From positions 124,001 through 188,000 of the forward strand of contig NZ_CP011280.1 in NCBI RefSeq assembly GCF_000973085.1: a stretch of 64,000 bases of DNA. The letters run 5' to 3'. This document shows, in pieces, positions 1 through 8,840 of the stretch. Each line of letters opens with the position of its first letter. The first letter of the stretch is position 1. The notes beneath the pieces were generated by a model. The model was not told the origin of the DNA. It saw only the letters and a list, made by a program, of their open reading frames with translations, and ran no database searches. The position numbers and the translations under genes were made by a program. The stretch comes from Sneathia vaginalis. Its GTDB lineage: Bacteria > Fusobacteriota > Fusobacteriia > Fusobacteriales > Leptotrichiaceae.

Positions 1-105
1 TTCATATTAGATCCAACAAATCTTGTTGTGTGTGACAAAAACATAAAAGGATTCACACCATATACAATATCATTTATAGATTTCTCAAAGTTAGTTATAG
101 AATAA
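1..105 (+). CDS. C-terminal end of an unidentified protein (partial)
   Basis: An open frame enters from the left edge and stops with TAA at 103-105, giving 34 residues that end in ...FIDFSKLVIE. It is followed at once by a strong hairpin terminator, which supports a real gene end. The fragment is too short to recognise a family and I assign no function. Confidence 0.5.
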   Translation, partial: FILDPTNLVVCDKNIKGFTPYTISFIDFSKLVIE

Positions 106-106
106 G

Positions 107-143
107 AAAAAATGCAACGTGAAATTTTGCGTTGCATTTTTTT
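107..143 (+). terminator. Rho-independent terminator after the left-edge gene
   Basis: A nine-base stem AATGCAACG (111-119) pairs perfectly with CGTTGCATT (130-138) and is followed by a T-run. The A-run on the left side means it could also work in reverse. Confidence 0.8.
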
Positions 144-151
144 ATCTTTGG

Positions 152-291
152 GGACATATTTTTGGATATAATTTGGACATCTTTGGGGACATTTTTCATG
201 TGCAAGAGCTAATATTCTAATATATATTAGGCATTTTGCAATTTTTATTAGGGACATATTTTGGACATCATTGTGGACATTTTTTGGACAT
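152..291 (+). repeat. Array of seven GGACAT direct repeats upstream of the tRNA-Thr promoter
   Basis: GGACAT occurs at 152, 175, 187, 252, 263, 275 and 286, always in the same orientation and usually within a T-rich frame (tttGGACATttt). The last four are 11, 12 and 11 bases apart, about one helical turn, and the first pair is 23 apart. Between the two blocks lies a perfect 14-base palindrome CTAATATATATTAG (217-230). The array ends five bases before the -35 box of the next promoter. The stretch between the terminator and the tRNA contains no gene. A protein-binding array is the natural reading, but no factor is known to me. Confidence 0.6.
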
Positions 292-295
292 AATA

Positions 296-324
296 TTGAC
301 AAAAAAATAAACATTTTGTATACT
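296..324 (+). promoter_or_regulatory. Consensus promoter for tRNA-Thr
   Basis: TTGACA (296-301), a 17-base spacer and TATACT (319-324) form a near-perfect sigma-70 type promoter. Its predicted start lies a few bases before the mature tRNA 5' end at 338. Confidence 0.85.
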
Positions 325-337
325 TATCTTAGATGAT

Positions 338-413
<76 letters not shown>

Positions 414-483
414 TTTTTTTGTGGTTAAGTATTTAAAAATATTGTATAATATGGTCATATGAATATATAGAAAGAGGCTTGAG

Positions 484-1404
484 ATGTATTATATAAAAAA
501 AATAGTGAAGGGTATATTCAATATTTATATCATAACCACTATATCTTTCTTTTTAATATCACTAATACCAGGTAAGCCTGAAACAGTAATACTTGGTGTA
601 GATGCGTCGCAAGATAGAATAAATGCGTTTAGAAAGGCGTTTAATTTAGATTTGCCAGTATTTAAGAGATATATAATTTGGCTAAAAAAAATAGCAGTTG
701 GTGATTTTGGAGTATCCTTAAAATCACAAATACCTGTAAAAGACTTAGTTTTAGAAAAATTACCATTAACCATATTAATAACAATAATTAGTGTCATAAT
801 CATTTTTTTAATTTCTATACCACTTGCGTTTATGTTAAACAAGATAAAAAATAAGGGGAAAATGAAAAAGTATAACAAATTACTAGCACTAAGTATTTCT
901 ATACCATCTTTTTGGCTAGCAATACTTGTAATATATGTATTTAGTGTTTTACTTAAATTAGGTGGTTTAAGTTATGATGATAATATATTTTCTTTAATAA
1001 TACCATGTTGTATTATTGCAGTTCCTAAGATTGGGCAAATAACATACAACCTAAAAAAGAACCTATACCACGAAATAAGACAGGAATATATAAAGTACTT
1101 GTACTCTAATGGTATGAATATGAAATATTTAAATTTTTATGTATTAAAAAATGCCATATTACCAGTCTTACCTTTAATAGGTTTAATGGTTATAGACATA
1201 CTAACGGGGGTTGTAATAATAGAACAGATATTTTCTATACCAGGTATAGGAAGACTATTATTAATCTCAGTATATACAAGAGATATTCCTCTACTTCAGG
1301 CATTAATAATATACACATCATCTGCTGTTGTAGTGATAAATATTGTTGTAGACATCCTATATGGAGTCTTGGATAAAAGAATTTCTATGGAGGATAAAAA
1401 ATGA
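484..1404 (+). CDS. ABC transporter permease, peptide/nickel (DppB/NikB) family
   Basis: Inner-membrane subunit of a peptide- or nickel-type ABC importer, 306 residues. It shows the DppB pattern: a first membrane helix, the segment LGVDASQDRINAFRKAFNLD, a region with GDFGVSL, and five further hydrophobic helices; IEQIFSIPGIGRLL is the conserved motif near the C-terminus. AAAGAGG at 471-477 precedes the ATG, and a TATAAT at 445-450 may be the promoter. The gene overlaps the DppC-like gene by four bases (ATGA), so translation is coupled. The substrate cannot be told from the permease; the binding protein is not in this cluster. Confidence 0.85.
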   Translation: MYYIKKIVKGIFNIYIITTISFFLISLIPGKPETVILGVDASQDRINAFRKAFNLDLPVFKRYIIWLKKIAVGDFGVSLKSQIPVKDLVLEKLPLTILITIISVIIIFLISIPLAFMLNKIKNKGKMKKYNKLLALSISIPSFWLAILVIYVFSVLLKLGGLSYDDNIFSLIIPCCIIAVPKIGQITYNLKKNLYHEIRQEYIKYLYSNGMNMKYLNFYVLKNAILPVLPLIGLMVIDILTGVVIIEQIFSIPGIGRLLLISVYTRDIPLLQALIIYTSSAVVVINIVVDILYGVLDKRISMEDKK

Positions 1405-2162
1405 AAAAGATAAAATACATAATACCATTAATTCTTTTATTCTTTATTAGAAATCCTTTTAAGATAGATAATTTACACATATTAGCAAGACCTAGTCTAT
1501 TACATCTATTAGGTACAGATAATCTTGGTAGAGATATATTTACAAGGTTACTAATAGGGACAGTTAATACTATTATGATAGTACTAATAGCCGTAGTACT
1601 ATCTAGTATAATAGGGAACTTATTAGGCTTTTTATCAGGGTATTTTGGAGGCGTAGTTGATAATGTTGTAGAAATGGCAATAGATATTCTTTTATCAATA
1701 CCCTCTATATTGGTGGTAATAACAATAGTAGTATTACTTGGAGCAGGCTTTAAGTCATTAATATTTGCAATACTAGTAATATACTTACCCTCAATTACCA
1801 ATTATGCACGTGGGCTGATAATAAAAGAAAAGGACAAGGAATATATATTGGCTGCTAAAACATATGGAGTTAAGAGTTTTAGAATAATAGTGCGACATAT
1901 ATTTCCGAATATAAAAAAATATATACTACTTAATTTTGAGATTAATTTTTCAAAAGCAATACTAACAGAAGCAAGTTTAGGCTTTTTAGGTATAGGTATA
2001 GATCCTACAATACCCACATTAGGTAATATGCTTAATAGTTCACAGTCATACTTCTTAGTTGCACCTTGGTTTACAATATTCCCAGGTTTAATGATAGTGT
2101 ATATAGTGTATAAGGTTAATAATATAACATTGAGGAAGAAGAATGGAAGAATTAAAAATTAA
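1401..2162 (+). CDS. ABC transporter permease, peptide/nickel (DppC/NikC) family
   Basis: Partner permease of the preceding DppB-like protein, 253 residues. The family signature GTDNLGRDIFTRLLIG follows the first membrane helix, and the EAA-like loop includes AAKTYGVKSFRIIVRHIFPN, which contacts the ATPase. The C-terminal part has EASLGFLGIGIDPTIPTLGNML, typical of DppC. Its 3' end overlaps the ATPase gene by 20 bases. At 253 residues it is a little shorter than usual (about 270-300), mostly at the N-terminus. Confidence 0.85.
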   Translation: MKKIKYIIPLILLFFIRNPFKIDNLHILARPSLLHLLGTDNLGRDIFTRLLIGTVNTIMIVLIAVVLSSIIGNLLGFLSGYFGGVVDNVVEMAIDILLSIPSILVVITIVVLLGAGFKSLIFAILVIYLPSITNYARGLIIKEKDKEYILAAKTYGVKSFRIIVRHIFPNIKKYILLNFEINFSKAILTEASLGFLGIGIDPTIPTLGNMLNSSQSYFLVAPWFTIFPGLMIVYIVYKVNNITLRKKNGRIKN

Positions 2163-2856
2163 AAATCTAAATGTCACTATAGATGGTGAACATTTATTAA
2201 AAGATATAAGTATTAGCGTAGGGAAAAATGAAGTCATAGGAATATTAGGAGAATCAGGTAGCGGTAAGACATTAACTACTAAGTTCATACTTAATATTTT
2301 ACCAGAAAAAGCTATAGTAACTTATGATGAGTATGTAAAAAAAGTTAGTGTAGGTGCAATATTTCAGAATGCATTTATAGTTTTTAATCCAACAGTTAGA
2401 CTTGGTAGGCAATTAAAACATTTATACAAGTCACATTATAATACTATAGATGGATTTGATGCTAAAATATCAGAGATATTTAAAAAAGTAGGATTAGATA
2501 AAAAAGATTTTTTAAAAAAGTATTCTTTTGAGTGTAGTGGTGGAGAAAGACAAAGGTTAGCAATAGCTGGAGCATTAATAGGAGATCCTAGTATATTAAT
2601 AGCTGACGAGGTAACAACAGCACTAGATACAGATACTAAAAATGAAGTCTTAAGCTTATTAAATAAGATAAGAGGTAAAACCTCAATAATATATATATCA
2701 CATGAGGTAAATACTATGAGAAACTTTGTTGATAGAATTTATGTGATGTATAAGGGAGAAATTATAGAAAAAAATACGACAAAAGAACTTTTTGAAAATC
2801 CTAAGCAAGAGTATACAAAAAGATTAGTTGAATTAGCAAATAAATATATTGATTAA
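2143..2856 (+). CDS. ABC transporter ATP-binding protein, DppD/NikD-like
   Basis: ATPase of the same transporter, 237 residues. Walker A GESGSGKT lies at about 36-43, Q-loop IFQNAFIVFNP follows, the signature CSGGERQ is at about 131, Walker B is SILIADE and the H-loop IYISHE. It ends without the long C-terminal oligopeptide-transporter extension (and its Cys motif) of many DppD/OppD proteins. Peptide importers normally have two different ATPases (DppD and DppF) and a binding protein. Only this one is present here, so either it works as a homodimer or a second ATPase is encoded elsewhere. Confidence 0.85.
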   Translation: MEELKIKNLNVTIDGEHLLKDISISVGKNEVIGILGESGSGKTLTTKFILNILPEKAIVTYDEYVKKVSVGAIFQNAFIVFNPTVRLGRQLKHLYKSHYNTIDGFDAKISEIFKKVGLDKKDFLKKYSFECSGGERQRLAIAGALIGDPSILIADEVTTALDTDTKNEVLSLLNKIRGKTSIIYISHEVNTMRNFVDRIYVMYKGEIIEKNTTKELFENPKQEYTKRLVELANKYID

Positions 2857-2879
2857 TAATATTAGAAAAGAGGAAATAA

Positions 2880-3656
2880 ATGTTTGGACAAATAATGAAA
2901 GTAATAGTATTAAGCTTTATAGAAGGATTAACTGAGTTTATACCAGTTAGTAGTACAGGACACATGATACTAGTAGAACATTTTTTGCAATTATCAAGTA
3001 ATAAGAACTTTGTAAATTCATTTGAAATAATAATACAATTGGGTGCAATTTTATCTGTTATAATCTACTTTAGAAAGAAAATATTCCCCATAAGTATACC
3101 TCTATGGTCTAAGATAATAGTAGCTATGATACCAGCCGTTGTAATAGGTCTAGCATTAGATGACTTTATAGAACAAAAGTTATTTAATCCATATGTAGTA
3201 GTTGCCATGCTTATTATCTACGGGATAATATTGATATTCCTAGAACAAATAGGAAAGAAAAAAGATATAAGAAGATTAAGAGATATTAGCTATAAAAAAG
3301 CACTATACATAGGCTTATTCCAATGTTTAGCAATGATACCAGGTACATCAAGATCAGCTGCCACTATAATGGGTGGTATGTTAATAGGTGTATCAAGAAT
3401 AGCAGCTACTGAATTTTCATTTTTCTTAGCAATACCAACTATGTTAGGGGCAACAGTATTAAAGCTACTTAAAATAAAGGCATTAAGTTATGGAGAAATA
3501 GGTCTAATAGTTCTAGGTTTCATACTTTCATTTGTGTTTGCATATATATTTATTGCAATATTTATGGAATATATAAAGAAGCATAACTTTAAAATATTTG
3601 GATATTACAGAATAATACTAGGTATAGTTGTTGCTATAATCCTAATATTTAGATAG
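2880..3656 (+). CDS. uppP: Undecaprenyl-diphosphatase UppP (BacA)
   Basis: Integral membrane phosphatase that converts undecaprenyl diphosphate to the monophosphate, recycling the lipid carrier for peptidoglycan. The 258 residues contain both hallmark blocks: EGLTEFIPVSSTGH near the N-terminus and PGTSRSAATIMGGMLIGVSR in the middle, with several hydrophobic helices. It lies 23 bases after the ABC ATPase with ribosome site GAGGAAAT and is followed after six bases by the radical SAM gene. Its function links this operon to the cell-wall cluster a few kilobases downstream. Confidence 0.95.
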   Translation: MFGQIMKVIVLSFIEGLTEFIPVSSTGHMILVEHFLQLSSNKNFVNSFEIIIQLGAILSVIIYFRKKIFPISIPLWSKIIVAMIPAVVIGLALDDFIEQKLFNPYVVVAMLIIYGIILIFLEQIGKKKDIRRLRDISYKKALYIGLFQCLAMIPGTSRSAATIMGGMLIGVSRIAATEFSFFLAIPTMLGATVLKLLKIKALSYGEIGLIVLGFILSFVFAYIFIAIFMEYIKKHNFKIFGYYRIILGIVVAIILIFR

Positions 3657-3662
3657 GAATAT

Positions 3663-5054
3663 ATGGAAATAATAAGTAATAAAGAAATAGACAATAAAAG
3701 ATTCATAGAGTTTATTTACACAAATTTTAAAGATAATACTGACAAGGTATATATTGATGAAAAAAGTACAAAAGATAGCATATCTTTAAAAACAGGGGAA
3801 CTTGAATTTAAGCTACCAATTCTTTTTGACTATGATAGGCAAAGATATGCTATGTATAAAGCTCTATTATTAAAAAAATATAATAAGAAACTTAATTGGG
3901 GTGTTTTAGTTGGTGTTAGACCTACAAAGCTAGTGAATAAAATGCTAGAAGAAGGTCATAGTGAAGAAAAGATAAGAAATATACTAAGTTTAGTGTATCT
4001 TGTAAAAAAAGAAAAAATAGATTTAGTGTTTGATATAATAAAAAATGATAGGGGATACATAGATAAGTCTACAATTTCTCTATATGTTGGTCTTGCATTT
4101 TGCCCTACAAAGTGCACTTATTGTTCATTTCCAGCATACCTAAAAAAAGGAAAGTATGAAAAAAAGTATGATGAATATTTTTTAACAATAATAGATGAAG
4201 TAAAGGAAATGACTAGTTTAATAAAGGAACTTAGGCTAAAAGTTGGTGAAATATATATAGGTGGTGGTACACCTAGTTTTTTAAATTATAGTGAATTAGA
4301 AACCCTATTATCTACATTACATAATAATGTAGATTTTAGTACCATTAAAGAGTTTACATTTGAAGCTGGTAGAATTGATACACTAGATGAGAAAAAGTTA
4401 GATATATTAAAAAAATATTGTGTTGATAGAATAAGCATTAATCCTCAAAGTTTCAAGGAAGAAACTTTAAAAAAAGTAAATAGATATCATAGTCAGGAAA
4501 AGTTAGATGAGATATATAATCTGGCATACAATAAAGGCTTTTGCATAAATATGGACTATATCATGGGCCTACCTAATGAAAGTACAGAAGATATGTTGAA
4601 TACAATAGAAAAGATGAAGTCATATAAGGCACAAAATATTACTATACATTCACTAGCACTAAAAAAGACAAGTTATCTTTCAAAAAGCAAGTTTTTTAGT
4701 GAAAATGTCGATATGGATAGGGTATACAAGAATATATATTCATTTGCTAAAGAATACAATTATCTCCCCTACTATATCTACCGTCAAAAGCAAAGCTATA
4801 GGGAGGAAGAGAATATAGGTTTTTGTAAGAAAGGTTATCAGTCAAGATATAACATAGATATAATAGAGGAGAATAAGAATATCTTTTCTGTTGGAGCAGG
4901 ATCATATACCAAATTAATAGATAAAAATAACATAACAAGGATAACAGCACCAAAAGATCCATTGGTGTATGTTATTGAATATAGGGAAAGAATAAAAAAG
5001 AAAAAAGAGGAGATAAAGAAATTTTATGAAAAAAATTTTACTAGCAGTATTTAG
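3663..5054 (+). CDS. HemZ-like radical SAM protein (coproporphyrinogen dehydrogenase family)
   Basis: A 463-residue radical SAM enzyme of the HemN/HemZ superfamily. The iron-sulfur motif CPTKCTYC places cysteines at 147, 151 and 154 (C-x3-C-x2-C), and GEIYIGGGTPSFL is the next conserved block. The roughly 140-residue N-terminal extension with GVRPTKLVNKM is typical of HemZ rather than HemN or HemW. HemZ proteins are annotated as oxygen-independent coproporphyrinogen oxidases, but no other haem gene is in the window and many fusobacteria do not make haem, so the true substrate is uncertain. The 3' end overlaps the next gene by 29 bases. Confidence 0.8.
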   Translation: MEIISNKEIDNKRFIEFIYTNFKDNTDKVYIDEKSTKDSISLKTGELEFKLPILFDYDRQRYAMYKALLLKKYNKKLNWGVLVGVRPTKLVNKMLEEGHSEEKIRNILSLVYLVKKEKIDLVFDIIKNDRGYIDKSTISLYVGLAFCPTKCTYCSFPAYLKKGKYEKKYDEYFLTIIDEVKEMTSLIKELRLKVGEIYIGGGTPSFLNYSELETLLSTLHNNVDFSTIKEFTFEAGRIDTLDEKKLDILKKYCVDRISINPQSFKEETLKKVNRYHSQEKLDEIYNLAYNKGFCINMDYIMGLPNESTEDMLNTIEKMKSYKAQNITIHSLALKKTSYLSKSKFFSENVDMDRVYKNIYSFAKEYNYLPYYIYRQKQSYREEENIGFCKKGYQSRYNIDIIEENKNIFSVGAGSYTKLIDKNNITRITAPKDPLVYVIEYRERIKKKKEEIKKFYEKNFTSSI

Positions 5055-5535
5055 TATAATTTTAGTGATATTGGTATCTGAATATTTACCTAGAATAAAT
5101 AGGGATATTGATGAGCCACATGTTGAAATAAATGAGGATGTGACGTATAAGACATATGGAAAAAAGGATGTAAAAAAAGAGATAAATGATATTTCATATG
5201 AGGATATAAAGGACATTGATATATCTAAAAAAAAGATGGACAAGATAATGGAATATAAGGAATATATGGGAGGTATAAAAAAAGTTTGTGATTTAAAAGC
5301 TATACCAAGATTTACAGATTCTGATATAAAAAAATTAGAAAGTGTATTTAAAGATTCAAATATTTCATATAAAGTACATAATATTAATAAAGCATCTGAG
5401 TTAGAGTTAAGATATTTAGGACTAAATAAACAAAGTATAAAAAAAATAGCTAATAAAACTTTAAATAATATGATAGAATTAAAAGAAGTTATAGGAAAAG
5501 ATGTAGAAAATATAAAAGGTGCAATCACTTTTTAA
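5026..5535 (+). CDS. Membrane-anchored ComEA-like helix-hairpin-helix protein
   Basis: 169 residues with a single N-terminal membrane segment (about 4-20) and two degenerate helix-hairpin-helix units. The first spans roughly 60-110 (DKIMEYKEYMGGIKKVCDLK then IPRF-SDIKKLESVF), closely following the ComEA pattern of Ixx-R-x3-G-x-F-ks-x-DL-x-v-pgi. The second begins NINKASELELRYLGLNKQSI. ComEA-type proteins bind incoming DNA on the outer face of the cytoplasmic membrane during transformation. That role is inferred from fold and topology only; the usual GIG hairpins are eroded. It overlaps the hemZ-like gene by 29 bases. Confidence 0.6.
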   Translation: MKKILLAVFSIILVILVSEYLPRINRDIDEPHVEINEDVTYKTYGKKDVKKEINDISYEDIKDIDISKKKMDKIMEYKEYMGGIKKVCDLKAIPRFTDSDIKKLESVFKDSNISYKVHNINKASELELRYLGLNKQSIKKIANKTLNNMIELKEVIGKDVENIKGAITF

Positions 5536-5585
5536 AATTTGATACTTATGATATAATATACAATGGTAATTTGTGGAGTGATAAT

Positions 5586-6521
5586 ATGAAAACAATTTTT
5601 GAATATATTTCATCAAATAAAGAAAAATTGACTGAAGATAATTTTAATCCTGTAGATAGTTTAGTATTAGCAAGATTATCATATCTACCTATGCATAAGA
5701 TAATAAATACAAATGAAAAAATGAAACTAAAAAAATTACTAAATATATTAAAATGTTTTAGAGATGAATTTTTTGTTGATGTGGCAAACGACAAGAAATT
5801 TGTCAATTTTCTGTCTAAAAGCAATAGATTTTTAGACTTAGAACTTTCTGACTGTGTGGAGAGTGTAAGTAAGGATGAATCAAAGCAATTTGGAGCTTTA
5901 GTAATAGATTTAGGGTTTTCAAAATATATTTCATTTAAAGGTACAGATAGAAGTTTTGTTGGAATAAAGGAAGACTTAGATATGTCGTATAAAAATATTC
6001 CAGCACAAAAAGAAGCACTAAAGTATTTTAATAATATTGCAAAAAAGTATGATAATTCTCTATTTATACTAGGTGGGCACTCAAAGGGTGGAAATATTGC
6101 AATTTATGCAGGTATATATACTGATGATAAAAATAGAAATAGGATAAAAAGTATATATAACTTTGATGGACCAGGATTTTTAGATGAAGTCTTAGAAGAA
6201 GAAGGATATAATAAAATTTTAAATAAAATATATACAATACTCCCAACATCATCATTTATAGGCTTACTTTTAAAAAGAAAAGAAAAAGTTAAGTTTGTAA
6301 ATAGTGATAATTTCTTTGTGATGCAACATGATGTATTTTCATGGCATGTATCAGGTAAAGATTTTTCATATACTACTAATCAAACTAAGATTAGTAAGAC
6401 TGCGAGCAAGTCTATAAAAAAATTACAAGAAAGTATAAGCTCAAAAGAAAAAGAAGCTTTAATAGAAAGTATAAATGAAATACCTTCTATTATTTCAAAA
6501 ATAAAGAATAGAAAGAGATAG
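5586..6521 (+). CDS. Mbeg1-like (DUF2974) putative lipase
   Basis: About 311 residues with the alpha/beta-hydrolase nucleophile elbow GGHSKGGNIAIYAG, the hallmark of the Mbeg1/DUF2974 family, followed by a probable acid residue region (NFDGPGF). No signal peptide is visible, so the protein should be cytoplasmic. The start was set at ATG 5586, behind GGAG at 5575-5578; an upstream TTG at 5571 overlaps that ribosome site and is less likely. TATAAT at 5552-5557 suggests its own promoter. It ends two bases before murF. The natural substrate is not known. Confidence 0.75.
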   Translation: MKTIFEYISSNKEKLTEDNFNPVDSLVLARLSYLPMHKIINTNEKMKLKKLLNILKCFRDEFFVDVANDKKFVNFLSKSNRFLDLELSDCVESVSKDESKQFGALVIDLGFSKYISFKGTDRSFVGIKEDLDMSYKNIPAQKEALKYFNNIAKKYDNSLFILGGHSKGGNIAIYAGIYTDDKNRNRIKSIYNFDGPGFLDEVLEEEGYNKILNKIYTILPTSSFIGLLLKRKEKVKFVNSDNFFVMQHDVFSWHVSGKDFSYTTNQTKISKTASKSIKKLQESISSKEKEALIESINEIPSIISKIKNRKR

Positions 6522-6523
6522 AC

Positions 6524-7741
6524 ATGACGAAGACTGAGATTTTTAAAAAGATTATTAAGACAGACTTTAATTTTAGTGGGAGAGTTTGCATAGACTCAAG
6601 AATGTTAGAAAAAGGCGATATATTTATTGCAATAAGAAATGGAAATAATTTTGTTAATACAGCCATACAAAAAGGATGTTTTCCTATATATGATAATGGA
6701 AAATATGAAGTAGGTTTAAAAGTAGACGATAGTTCAGAGTTTATAAAACAATTTGCAAGAGAATATAGAGAATATTTAGATGCTACTGTTATAGGTATAA
6801 CAGGTAGTAATGGTAAGACAACTGTTAAAGATGTTTTGGCACATTTATTAGATAATTCATATAAAACAGAAGGTAATCATAATAATTTAATAGGTGAGCC
6901 TCTAACTATACTAAATTGCCCTATAACTTCAAAGTATTTGGTACTTGAAATGGGTATGAGTAAATTAGGTGAAATAGATGAATTAGCAAGTATTGCTAAG
7001 CCTGATTATAGTATAATAACAAATATAGGGGATTCACATTTAGAATTTTTAAAAACAAGAGAGAATGTATTTCATGCAAAGTGTGAAATAATAAAGCACA
7101 CAAAATATATGACCATAGTAAATGGTGAAGATGAGTTTTTATCTACACTAGATAAACCTAATGTTATAAAAGTTAAATTAGATAAGTATACACCAAATGA
7201 TACTTATACACATTTTGTATTTAAAGGTAAAACTTATGAAACAAATTTACATGGTAAACACAATGCACAAGATATATGCTTAACATTAGAAGTCTTAGAA
7301 CAAATGAAAGTAAAGCTTGATGAAGATAAGCTAAAAGATATAAAAATAACTGATATGAGATTTCAAATAATAAAAAAGAATGGAAATATATATATTAATG
7401 ACGCATATAATGCAGCACCAAAATCTGTTGAAAGTTCACTTTTAACACTTAATGAACTATTTAAAAATAAGAAGAAATACTTAGTTTTAGGGGATATGTT
7501 AGAATTAGGTGAAAATGAAATAAAATATCATGAAGATTTAAAGTATGTATTAGATAAAATTGATTATGAAAAAGTTTATCTATATGGTAAACTAATGAGT
7601 CATTTGAATGCAGATAGATGCATACATACAATGGATAAAGAAGAAATAAAAAAAGATTTAGACAAACTTTGTGATGTTGTAATATTTTTAAAAGGTTCAA
7701 GAGGTATGAAACTAGAAGAAATTATAGGAAGTGATAAGTAG
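6524..7741 (+). CDS. murF: UDP-MurNAc-tripeptide--D-alanyl-D-alanine ligase MurF
   Basis: Last cytoplasmic Mur ligase: adds D-Ala-D-Ala to the UDP-MurNAc-tripeptide with ATP. 405 residues, slightly short for the family (about 450). The P-loop is GITGSNGKTTVKD, followed by the Mur-ligase blocks EGNHNNLIGEPLT and EMGMSKLGEI; the C-terminal domain contains INDAYNAAPKSVESSL. It opens the main mur/fts cluster and its stop shares one base with the GTG start of mraY. murE, which supplies its substrate, is not in the window. Confidence 0.95.
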   Translation: MTKTEIFKKIIKTDFNFSGRVCIDSRMLEKGDIFIAIRNGNNFVNTAIQKGCFPIYDNGKYEVGLKVDDSSEFIKQFAREYREYLDATVIGITGSNGKTTVKDVLAHLLDNSYKTEGNHNNLIGEPLTILNCPITSKYLVLEMGMSKLGEIDELASIAKPDYSIITNIGDSHLEFLKTRENVFHAKCEIIKHTKYMTIVNGEDEFLSTLDKPNVIKVKLDKYTPNDTYTHFVFKGKTYETNLHGKHNAQDICLTLEVLEQMKVKLDEDKLKDIKITDMRFQIIKKNGNIYINDAYNAAPKSVESSLLTLNELFKNKKKYLVLGDMLELGENEIKYHEDLKYVLDKIDYEKVYLYGKLMSHLNADRCIHTMDKEEIKKDLDKLCDVVIFLKGSRGMKLEEIIGSDK

Positions 7742-8829
7742 TGCTGTATTTTATTCAATTATTTTTCATAAATAACTTAAGTATATTAAGAGTTTTTAAA
7801 TCAATTGCTATAAGAGGCTCAATAGCTTTCTTTATTTCTCTATTTATAATCTTAATATTCGGACAAAGATTCATTGATTTTTTACGTAAAAAGAAAATGG
7901 GCGATAAGATAAGAGAAGATGGACCAAGTACACATCTTAGTAAAGCTGGTACACCTACAATGGGTGGAATAATGATAATATTTTCAATAGTAATATCAAT
8001 GCTAATAACAGGTAATTTTACAAATAAATTTAATAATTTTTTAATAGTTATGACTGTACTATTTACAACAATAGGTGGTTATGATGATTATTTAAAATTA
8101 ACTAGAAGTAAAAAAGGGTTGTCAGCAAAGAAAAAATTAGCAGGGCAAATAATAATGACTATAATCTCATTTGTGTTCATATTCACTTTTGGATTAGTTA
8201 ATAAGACTATAGATTTTTCTATAATCAATCCATTTATTAAATGCTCATATATTTATATAACACCTGTAGTGTTTTTCGTATTTATGATTTTAGTTATAGT
8301 AGGATCATCTAATGCAGTTAATTTAACTGATGGATTAGATGGACTAGTTAGTGGGCCTATTATGATAGTTAGTATCATATTTTTAATGGTTGCATATTTC
8401 TCAGGTCATAAAGAAATGGCACAATACTTAAATATTTACTATATCGAAGGAGCTGGAGAAATAGCTGTTTACCTATCATCAGTAATAGGGGCAGTAATAG
8501 GATTTTTATGGTTTAATTTCTATCCAGCACAAGTCTTTATGGGAGATACAGGTTCATTAACCTTAGGTGGTATATTAGGAATAATAGCGATATTTTTAAA
8601 GCAAGAATTATTATTACCTATAGCAGGATTCATATTCATAGTAGAAGCTTTATCAGTAATGATACAAGTTACATATTACAGAAAGTATAAGAAAAGAATA
8701 TTTAGAATGGCTCCTATACATCATCACTTTGAAATGGGAGGTTTAGCCGAAACAAAGGTAACAATAAGATTTTGGATAGTCACTATAATCACATGTATTA
8801 TAGCGTTTATGATACTTAAGATAAGATAG
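7741..8829 (+). CDS. mraY: Phospho-N-acetylmuramoyl-pentapeptide-transferase MraY
   Basis: Ten-helix membrane enzyme that transfers phospho-MurNAc-pentapeptide to undecaprenyl phosphate, making lipid I. The 362 residues match the usual length. Landmarks: GTPTMGGIMI, the Asp pair in GGYDDYLKL, NLTDGLDGL, MGDTGSLTLGG and the histidine motif HHHFEMGG near the C-terminus. The start is GTG at 7741, which aligns the N-terminus with other MraY proteins (start followed by LYFIQLFF). Product feeds MurG encoded downstream. Confidence 0.96.
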   Translation: MLYFIQLFFINNLSILRVFKSIAIRGSIAFFISLFIILIFGQRFIDFLRKKKMGDKIREDGPSTHLSKAGTPTMGGIMIIFSIVISMLITGNFTNKFNNFLIVMTVLFTTIGGYDDYLKLTRSKKGLSAKKKLAGQIIMTIISFVFIFTFGLVNKTIDFSIINPFIKCSYIYITPVVFFVFMILVIVGSSNAVNLTDGLDGLVSGPIMIVSIIFLMVAYFSGHKEMAQYLNIYYIEGAGEIAVYLSSVIGAVIGFLWFNFYPAQVFMGDTGSLTLGGILGIIAIFLKQELLLPIAGFIFIVEALSVMIQVTYYRKYKKRIFRMAPIHHHFEMGGLAETKVTIRFWIVTIITCIIAFMILKIR

Positions 8830-8840
8830 GAAGTAGTAAA

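Noticed and set aside
152-291. GGACAT repeats as a CRISPR array or insertion site
   Set aside because: The unit is only six bases and the spacers about five, far too short for CRISPR, and no cas gene or transposase is present.
4914-5528. Minus-strand frame of 204 codons opposite the ComEA-like gene
   Set aside because: The + strand frame has a membrane anchor and recognisable helix-hairpin-helix pattern and is coupled to hemZ; the antisense frame is a low-complexity hydrophobic shadow.
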